From Euzebyales bacterium (GTDB lineage Bacteria > Actinomycetota > Nitriliruptoria > Euzebyales > JAHELV01), in the NCBI GenBank assembly GCA_035461305.1, contig DATHVN010000054.1, forward strand, positions 1 to 57,420: a stretch of 57,420 nucleotides of DNA, in the 5' to 3' direction. Shown here piece after piece: positions 51,795 through 57,420 of the stretch. The position numbers and the translations under genes are program-made. The notes beneath the pieces were generated by a model. That model saw only the letters and a list, made by a program, of their open reading frames with translations, did not search any database and had not been told where the DNA came from. How positions within the stretch are numbered: the stretch's first letter is position 1; the number at the start of each line of letters is the position of its first letter.

Positions 51795-53678
51795 TTGGTC
51801 AATGACCATGACCGGCCGCGGGTCAAGCGGCTGGCCACCCTGTCGTTGGGGGCCCTGGGCGTCGTGTACGGCGACATCGGCACGAGCCCGCTGTACGCGT
51901 TCCGCGAGTCGTTCGCCGAGCGGTCCATCGATCCAGAGCCGGCGAACATCCTCGGCATCCTGTCGCTGATCGTCTGGTCGCTGATCGTGGTCATCTCGAT
52001 CAAGTACCTGGTCTTCGTGATGAAGGCGGACCATGAGGGCGAGGGCGGCATCCTGGCGCTGACCGCGTTGATCCCGCGCTGGGGCGACTACCACGGCAAG
52101 GGGCGCCGTCGCGCGCTGATCCTGGTCGGCATCTTCGGCACCGCCCTGCTGTACGGCGACGGGATGATCACGCCGGCCATTTCGGTGCTGTCGGCCGTCG
52201 AGGGGATCTCCGTCGCCACGGACGCCTTCGACCCGCTGATCATCCCGATCGCGGTCGCGATCCTCGTCGGGCTCTTCGCGTTCCAGCGGCGCGGCACCGG
52301 CGCGGTCGGCGCCGTGTTCGGCCCGATCATGGTGGTCTGGTTCGCCACGCTGGGTGTCCTCGGGCTGGTGAGCATCATCCGGGACCCGTCGGTCCTCGTC
52401 GCGTTGAGCCCGACCTACGCCGTCGAGTTCTTCGTCACGAACGGATTCACCGGCGTCCTCGTCCTCGGATCGGTGTTCCTGGTCGTCACCGGCGGAGAGG
52501 CCCTCTACGCCGACATGGGTCACTTCGGTCGCACGCCCATCCAGGCGGCCTGGTTCACGGTGGTCCTCCCCGGGCTGCTGCTCAACTACTTCGGGCAGGG
52601 TGCGCTGCTGATCAGCAACCCCGGTGCGGTGGACAACCCCTTCTACCGGCTGGCCCCCGGCTGGGCCACCATCCCGCTGGTGGTGCTGTCCACGGTCGCC
52701 ACGGTGATCGCGTCACAGGCACTGATCAGCGGCGTGTTCTCGTTGAGCATGCAGGCCGTGCAGATGGGCTACCTGCCGCGTTTGCGCGTGCAGCACACGT
52801 CCGAGGAGCAGGAGGGGCAGGTCTACATCCCCGGCATGAACTGGACGCTGATGATCGCGTGCATCGGACTGGTGTTCGGCTTCGGCACCTCGAGCGGGCT
52901 GGCGGCGGCGTACGGCGTGGCCGTCACGACCACCATGGTCGTGACGACGATGCTGTTCTACGTGGTGGCTCGCGAGCGGTTCGAGTGGGCCCGCCGACCC
53001 ACGCTGGCGCTGTGCGGTGCCTTCCTTGTGGTCGACCTGGCGTTCTTCACCGGCAACATCTTCAAGATCCCCGACGGCGGGTGGTTCCCACTGGTCGCCG
53101 GCGTGATCGTGTACACCCTGATCACGACCTGGCGCCGCGGCCGCTTCATCGTCGGGGGGCGACTGCGCAAGGGCCTCGTGCCGGTCGAGGGCTTCATCGG
53201 GAAGCTGGATCCCGACACGCCACGCGTGCCCGGCACGGCGTACCACCTGACCGCCGACCCCACGCAGATCCCGTCCTCGCTGCTGGTCAACCTCCGGCAC
53301 AACAACGCGTTGCACGAGCAGATCGTGCTGCTGCACGTCCACGTGTCCGGCCTCGCGCACGTCCCGCGGGCGCAACGGGCCAAGGTCGAGCGGCTCGACA
53401 AGGGCTTCTCGCGGGTGACCCTGCGGTACGGGTTCCGCGACCAGATCGACGTGCCGGGCGCGCTTGCCCAGAAGGTGTTCCATCGGCGGGGGTTCGACGA
53501 CGACGACCTGACCTACGTCGTCGGCCACGAGGACGTCTATGCCACGTCCCGACCCGGCATGCCGCTGTGGCGTGAGCGCCTGTTCGTGGTGATGAACCGC
53601 AACGCGACGAATGTCACCCAGCTGTTCAAGCTGCCGCTGGACCGCGTGGTCGAGATCGGCCGGCCGGTCGACATCTGA
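51795..53678 (+). CDS. kup: Kup-family low-affinity potassium transporter
   Basis: A 627-residue KUP/HAK potassium-proton symporter with about twelve membrane helices and a C-terminal cytoplasmic tail. Signatures: LGALGVVYGDIGTSPLYAFRE, the KADHEGEGGILAL loop, FGTALLYGDGMITPAISVLSA and GGEALYADMGHFG. It starts at TTG 51795 because the conserved N-terminus begins a few residues later and no ATG or GTG in frame is closer. It is intact, flanked by sequence-decayed DNA on the left and convergent with the kinase gene, 7 bp away. Confidence 0.94.
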   Translation: MVNDHDRPRVKRLATLSLGALGVVYGDIGTSPLYAFRESFAERSIDPEPANILGILSLIVWSLIVVISIKYLVFVMKADHEGEGGILALTALIPRWGDYHGKGRRRALILVGIFGTALLYGDGMITPAISVLSAVEGISVATDAFDPLIIPIAVAILVGLFAFQRRGTGAVGAVFGPIMVVWFATLGVLGLVSIIRDPSVLVALSPTYAVEFFVTNGFTGVLVLGSVFLVVTGGEALYADMGHFGRTPIQAAWFTVVLPGLLLNYFGQGALLISNPGAVDNPFYRLAPGWATIPLVVLSTVATVIASQALISGVFSLSMQAVQMGYLPRLRVQHTSEEQEGQVYIPGMNWTLMIACIGLVFGFGTSSGLAAAYGVAVTTTMVVTTMLFYVVARERFEWARRPTLALCGAFLVVDLAFFTGNIFKIPDGGWFPLVAGVIVYTLITTWRRGRFIVGGRLRKGLVPVEGFIGKLDPDTPRVPGTAYHLTADPTQIPSSLLVNLRHNNALHEQIVLLHVHVSGLAHVPRAQRAKVERLDKGFSRVTLRYGFRDQIDVPGALAQKVFHRRGFDDDDLTYVVGHEDVYATSRPGMPLWRERLFVVMNRNATNVTQLFKLPLDRVVEIGRPVDI

Positions 53679-53685
53679 CGTCGGG

Positions 53686-55008
53686 TCAGAGCTGGGCGAG
53701 CACCCTGCCGCCGAGCCGCGCCAGCCCGACCAGGATCGCCAGGCCCGCCAGGGCCTCGCCGCGCAGCGCGCCGTGCGAGCGGTCGATGCGGCGCAGGGCG
53801 AGGAAGCCGAGAACCGGCGCGATGAACGCGCCCACCTGCACGAGCGTGAACGCCAGCGACACGATCGCCAACATGCTCATGCGGGCCCGTACGTACACGG
53901 GCCGGTGCGTCACCACGGGCCGGGCCGGGACGGCCGTGCGCCGCTCGGGGACCCGTCCCCCGGGCGCGGGCGCCGGGGGGACGGCCGTGCGCCGCTCGGG
54001 GACCCGTCCTCCCGGCGCGGGCGCCGGTTGCGGGGCGTCGGACCCCCGGCGCCTGCGCACCCAGCCGCCGAGGCCGGACGGTGCCGCCGGTTCCGGAGTG
54101 GAATCGGGCACGGCGCGCCGGGTCGCCGGTGCAGGCGCCGGCAGGACGTCGGTCGGGCGCCCACCGGCACCGTCGATCGCCGCGTCCAGGGCGTCAAGGA
54201 GGGCGTCGAGCGAGGCGTAGCGCTCGTCCGGCTCCTTGGCGGTCGCCGTCGTCACCACATGGTCGATGGCGGGGGTGACGTCCGGGCGCAGGCTGCTGGG
54301 TGGCGGGACGTGCTCCCTGGCGTGGCGGAGCGCGGCGGCCATCGGCACCTCGGCAGGCAGCGGCGTCCGTCCCGTCAACGCCTCGAAGGCGACGATCCCC
54401 AGCGAGTACTGGTCGCTGGCCCACGTCGCAGCCTGGCCGAGCACGACCTCCGGCGCCATGTACTGCACGCTGCCGAGCATCGTGCCGACTGGGGTGAGCC
54501 TGGTCGAGTCGAGGGCACGGGCGATGCCGAAGTCGGCCACCCTGACGTGCCCCGAGGCGTCATGCAGCAGGTTCTCGGGCTTGACGTCGCGGTGGACGAG
54601 CCCGACGGCGTGGACGGCGCCGAGCCCGCCGCACGCCTCGACGAGGAAGGCCAGCAGCTCCGTGGGCTCCAGCCGGGACCGGTGGTCCAGCACGTCGCGC
54701 AGCGACGGCCCGTCGACGAGCTCCATGACGATGAACGGCGTGCCGGCGTGCTCGTCCTGGTCGAGCACCGCCACGACGTTGGGGTGGCGGACCCGCGCGG
54801 CGTGGCGGGCCTCAGCACGGAACCGGTCGCGGACCTCGGCGTCCTCCGCCAGGTGCGGGTGGAGCACCTTGACGGCGACGGCGCGGTCAAGCCGCTCATC
54901 CCATCCGCGGTACACCGTCCCCATGCCTCCGGACGCGATCCGCGCGGCGACACGGTAGCGCCGCTGCAGCAGCGTCCCCGTCTCGGGTCCCGCACCATGG
55001 ACCGGCAT
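53686..55008 (-). CDS. PknB-type serine/threonine protein kinase, membrane-linked
   Basis: A 440-residue Hanks-type kinase: Gly loop ASGGMGTVYRG, Lys 47 in VAVKVLH, catalytic loop HRDVKPENLL (Asp about 141), DFG in VADFGIA and the activation end GSVQYMAPE. After the kinase domain (about 10-270) comes a Pro/Arg-rich linker with a 17-residue duplication, then two membrane helices (about 382-435; MLAIVSLAFTLVQVGAFIAPVLGF) of DUF4190 type, with only short loops outside. There are no PASTA domains, so it is not a muropeptide sensor. ATG 55008 follows GAGAGG; GTG 55014 is also in frame. Confidence 0.92.
   Translation of the reverse strand: MPVHGAGPETGTLLQRRYRVAARIASGGMGTVYRGWDERLDRAVAVKVLHPHLAEDAEVRDRFRAEARHAARVRHPNVVAVLDQDEHAGTPFIVMELVDGPSLRDVLDHRSRLEPTELLAFLVEACGGLGAVHAVGLVHRDVKPENLLHDASGHVRVADFGIARALDSTRLTPVGTMLGSVQYMAPEVVLGQAATWASDQYSLGIVAFEALTGRTPLPAEVPMAAALRHAREHVPPPSSLRPDVTPAIDHVVTTATAKEPDERYASLDALLDALDAAIDGAGGRPTDVLPAPAPATRRAVPDSTPEPAAPSGLGGWVRRRRGSDAPQPAPAPGGRVPERRTAVPPAPAPGGRVPERRTAVPARPVVTHRPVYVRARMSMLAIVSLAFTLVQVGAFIAPVLGFLALRRIDRSHGALRGEALAGLAILVGLARLGGRVLAQL
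53929..54029. repeat. 51-bp x2 in-frame tandem duplication in the kinase linker
   Basis: Two near-identical 51-bp units encode PAPAPGGRVPERRTAVP twice between the kinase domain and the membrane helices; the units differ at a few bases. Confidence 0.8.
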
Positions 55009-55065
55009 GTCCACCTCTCATCCGCGTCCGCGCGTGCCACGCCCGGGCCGGCACTCGTACCCAAC

Positions 55066-56430
55066 ATGATGCTCGACGTCGATCGCCCCGGCAAAGGGAT
55101 GGTCGAGGCCGCGAGCGAGAATTTCCCGCTGCAGCGCTACGCCGAGGGCACGTGGGCGTCGTTCGCGGCGATGACCGACGAGCAGAGCGGGCTGCCCGCG
55201 GACAGCCTCAAGGCCGACGGCACGCGCAGCGTGCAGACCTCGACCACGAACATCGGCGCATACATGTGGAGCGCGCTGGTGGCCGAGCGGCTGGGCGTCA
55301 TCGGCCACGGCGAGACGGTCGACCGGCTCGGCAAGACCATGACGACGCTCGAGCGCCTGGAACGCCACGCGCCGAGCGGTCAGTACTTCAACTGGTACGA
55401 CCACCGCAGGGGGAGAAGCTGACGAGCTGGCCGCCGACCGGCGACCCGCTCGTGCCGCACCTCTCCTCGGTCGACAACGGCTGGCTGGCGGTCGGGTTGC
55501 GCGTGGCGAGCCGCGTGCCGGAGCTGCGGGCGCGGGCACAGCGGTTGTTCGACTCGATGGACTTCGGCTTCTACTACCGGCCCGAGATCAACCGGATCCT
55601 GTTTCACTTCGCGCCCGACACGGGCGCCGCGCCCTGCTGCTATGACACGATCGCCTCGGAGAGCCGGATCGCCAGCTACATCGGGATCGAGAAGGGCGAG
55701 CTCCCGCAGCGCCACTACTACGGCGCGTGGCGCAGCTTCCCCGACAGCTGCGACTGGAACTGGCAGGAGACCAGGCCCGTCGGCTTCCACCGCACGCTGT
55801 TCGGCGAGCGCGTCTTCGAGGGCGCATACCCGTACAACGGCACGCGCGTGACGCCGTCGTGGGGCGGCAGCATGTTCGAGGCGCTGATGCCCGCGCTGTT
55901 CCTGCCCGAGGAGCGCTGGGGGCCCGGCAGCTGGGGCCCGAACCACCCGCTCACCGTGCGCGCGCAGATCCACCACGGGATGACCGAGGCGGGCTATGGC
56001 TACTGGGGCTTCTCGCCGGCCAACGTGCCCGAGGGCGGCTACTCGGTCTACGGGGTCGACGCGATCGGCATGGACCCGAACGGCAACCCGTCCAACGAGG
56101 ACCGGACGCTGGTCGACCGCGGCTTCGCGGGCTGCCCGGGCCGCGACCCGCAGCCCGACCCGCCGGCGTCCGCGTACACCAACGGCGTCGTGACCCCGGC
56201 ATGCCGCCTTCCTCGGCCTGCGATGGACGCCAGGTGCGACCCTCGACAACCTGCGCCGGCTCGAGCGCGACTTCCCCGGCATGTACGGCCAGTGGGGCTT
56301 CCGCGACTCGGTCAACGTCGACTCGGGCACCGTCTCGGAGTACCACCTCTCGCTCGACCAGGGCATGATCATGGCCGCGATCGGCAACGCGCTCGGCGAC
56401 GACATGCTGCGCCGTGCGTTCGTCGCCGGC
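55066..56430 (+). pseudogene. Glucoamylase-family (Glycoamylase/DUF3131-like) protein, N-truncated and frameshifted
   Basis: Three frames encode about 450 residues of one protein: GLPADSLKADGTRSVQTSTTNIGAY and FNWYDH (first frame), a break near 55408, then TSWPPTGDPLVPHLSSVDNG, RPEINRILFHFAPD, SWGGSMFEALMPALF and AGYGYWGFSPANVPEGGY (second frame), a break near 56205, then HLSLDQGMIMAAIGNAL (third). These match secreted glucan-acting glycoamylase-family proteins. The signal peptide and N-terminus are missing: homology begins beside the divergent kinase start. The 3' end runs without a stop into RTX-like repeats. Confidence 0.75.
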
Positions 56431-56575
56431 GGCGACAGCGACGACGTGCTCTCGGGTGGCCCCGGCGACGATCGCCTCGACGGCGGCGCCCGCCGACCAC
56501 CACGAGGGCGGCGAGGGGACCAACCGCTGCCCCGACGCCATCGGGCCCTACGACACCAAGAACGCCTGCGGCTGA
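56428..56575 (+). pseudogene. C-terminal RTX-like (hemolysin-type Ca-binding) fragment
   Basis: GGDSDDVLSGGPGDDRLDGG is the nonapeptide GGxGxDxLx repeat, fused in frame to the glucoamylase helix LRRAFVA. A frame change near 56490 then leads to HHEGGEGTNRCPDAIGPYD and a stop at 56575. Glucoamylase-family proteins do not normally end this way, so this is probably the tail of a different secreted protein joined by deletion. Confidence 0.65.
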
Positions 56576-56596
56576 GCGCAAATGGTCCCGCACCTT

Positions 56597-57075
56597 GTGA
56601 GCCGGCCCCCGCGATCGCTGTCCGCAGCGTCACCGTCTCCGCGGCGCGCTCGCCACCGCGGTCGCCGGCGCGTTCACCGTCCTCGGAGGCCCCGCGCCGG
56701 TCGCCTGGGGCGCGGATCGGCCGGCGCCCGGCGCGCCCGGTCAGACTGCGAACTGGACCGACGGCGAAGGACGGCTTCGGGACCGCCACCGCACTCGCCA
56801 GCAAGGTGTGGTTCACGCTCGACGACGGCGAGCTGACCGAGGTCTACTACCCCGACCTCGGAACCCCGAGCGTCCGTGACCTGCAGTTCGCCTTCTCCGA
56901 AGGCCGGACGTTCACCGAGCGCGAGCGCGAGGACCGCTACACGAGGTGCAACTCGTGGATCGCCGCAGCCTGACCAACCGGCAGGTCAGCACGGCACGTT
57001 CAGGGCGCTGGCGAATCACCAAGACCTACGCGACCGACCCGGCACGCGCCGCCGTGCTCGTCGGCGTCGGCAGGC
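56597..57075 (+). pseudogene. GH15 glucodextranase-type N-terminal fragment, several frameshifts
   Basis: GTG at 56597 starts a signal-peptide-like region (restored by a shift near 56655 to LATAVAGAFTVLGG). APGAPGQTANWTDG follows, and after a shift near 56764 KDGFGTATALASKVWFTLDDG, LTEVYYPDLGTPSVRDLQF and RTFTERERED. Another shift gives SLTNRQVSTARSGRWRITKTY. These are the N-terminal beta-sandwich of GH15 glucodextranase/glucoamylase proteins. The entire catalytic (alpha/alpha)6 barrel is absent; sequence switches to a GH3 tail at about 57075. Confidence 0.72.
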
Positions 57076-57210
57076 GACAGTCTCGACCGTGACGACCTGG
57101 CGTTCTGGAACCTCGAGGAGCGGTTCGCGGTCGAACCTGGCGACTTCGACGTGTGGGTGTCGGCCAGCTCCGAGGGCGGGCGGAAGGGCAGCTTCACCGT
57201 AACCGAGTAA
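57076..57210 (+). pseudogene. C-terminal fragment of a second GH3 beta-glucosidase
   Basis: 45 codons: DSLDRDDLAFWNLEERFAVEP, then GDFDVWVSASSEGGRKGSF, and a final FTVTE before TAA at 57208. This is the last three strands of the fibronectin-III-like domain that closes GH3 enzymes. It differs from the tail of the intact GH3 gene at 47532, so it is from another paralogue. No other part of that gene is present. Confidence 0.65.
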
Positions 57211-57420
57211 CGCGGACCGCCGCGCCGTCCGGCCGAGCTGCCCCGTCCTTGGTGTGGCGGCTCTGTTCAGGCGTCACGCCCACGCCGGAGCGGATACGAC
57301 CGCGACGGGCGATCGCCGAGAGGCGAGGACGATGCCACCGCGCGGCCGCCCGGCGTGGCCCTCGATCTCGGGGGAGGATCACGTCACCCGTCGCCGCCCG
57401 ACGCGAACTCACGACAGCCC
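57211..57420. other. Right end of window, no supported gene
   Basis: A minus-strand frame (57194-57412) is open but lacks motifs, a clear start and convincing composition; it overlaps the GH3 tail. Nothing is called here. Confidence 0.4.

Overview
The window is 57.4 kb of very GC-rich DNA with actinobacterial character. Indicators are a DUF3097 protein, two F420-type enzymes (a luciferase-like oxidoreductase and a DDN-type nitroreductase), a metallo-beta-lactamase-fold hydrolase of the type found beside mycothiol-dependent dehydrogenases, a CsbD protein, an actinobacterial substrate-binding/VWA fusion, and frequent GTG starts. A deep-branching actinomycete is my best guess; no rRNA or tRNA is present to place it. 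I see no phage, plasmid replication, CRISPR or defence module.

Left third (0-20 kb): a lipoprotein cut by the window edge, an HSL-type esterase, CsbD, and a trio of 4-bp-overlapping genes (2H phosphoesterase, P-loop kinase, HAD phosphatase/dehalogenase). Next come a large cyclic-di-GMP protein (EAL-HD-GAF-GGDEF-GAF), a membrane protein/NarL-type two-component operon, a membrane-anchored molybdopterin oxidoreductase, a mycothiol-type MBL hydrolase preceded by a tiny relic of a dehydrogenase gene, an FG-GAP propeller protein, AlkB, small VOC/ABM enzymes, a GlxA-type regulator, a MaoC protein and a formamidase.

Middle (20-44 kb): metabolism and housekeeping. It holds a cysteine-desulfurase-like enzyme, branched-chain aminotransferase, Bcr/CflA-type efflux pump, RlmJ-like methyltransferase, an mgsA-usp pair, a secreted DUF839/PhoX-like protein divergent from a secreted nuclease/phosphatase, a stand-alone 5'-3' exonuclease, an ArsR-SRPBCC operon with a repeat operator, a DDN nitroreductase coupled to a glycolipid-binding-domain protein, a broken patatin, DUF3097 and a FAD amine oxidase. 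Several short intergenic tandem arrays lie here.

Right end (44-57 kb): an SBP-VWA fusion faces an orphan NMT1-type lipoprotein. After them an intact secreted GH3 beta-glucosidase begins what looks like a collapsed sugar-utilisation locus: ROK repressor and XylH-type permease fragments, an IS4/IS1634-like transposase remnant, then intact kup and a PknB-type kinase, then glucoamylase, RTX-repeat, GH15 and GH3 fragments joined end to end.

A recurring property is single-base frame breaks in otherwise well-conserved genes, often with the normal ATGA/GTGA overlap to the next gene still in place. I count about ten such genes outside the clear graveyard. Many sit at short G or C runs, so consensus indel errors in the assembly are at least as likely as real decay, whereas the truncated and fused genes at the right end cannot be explained that way.
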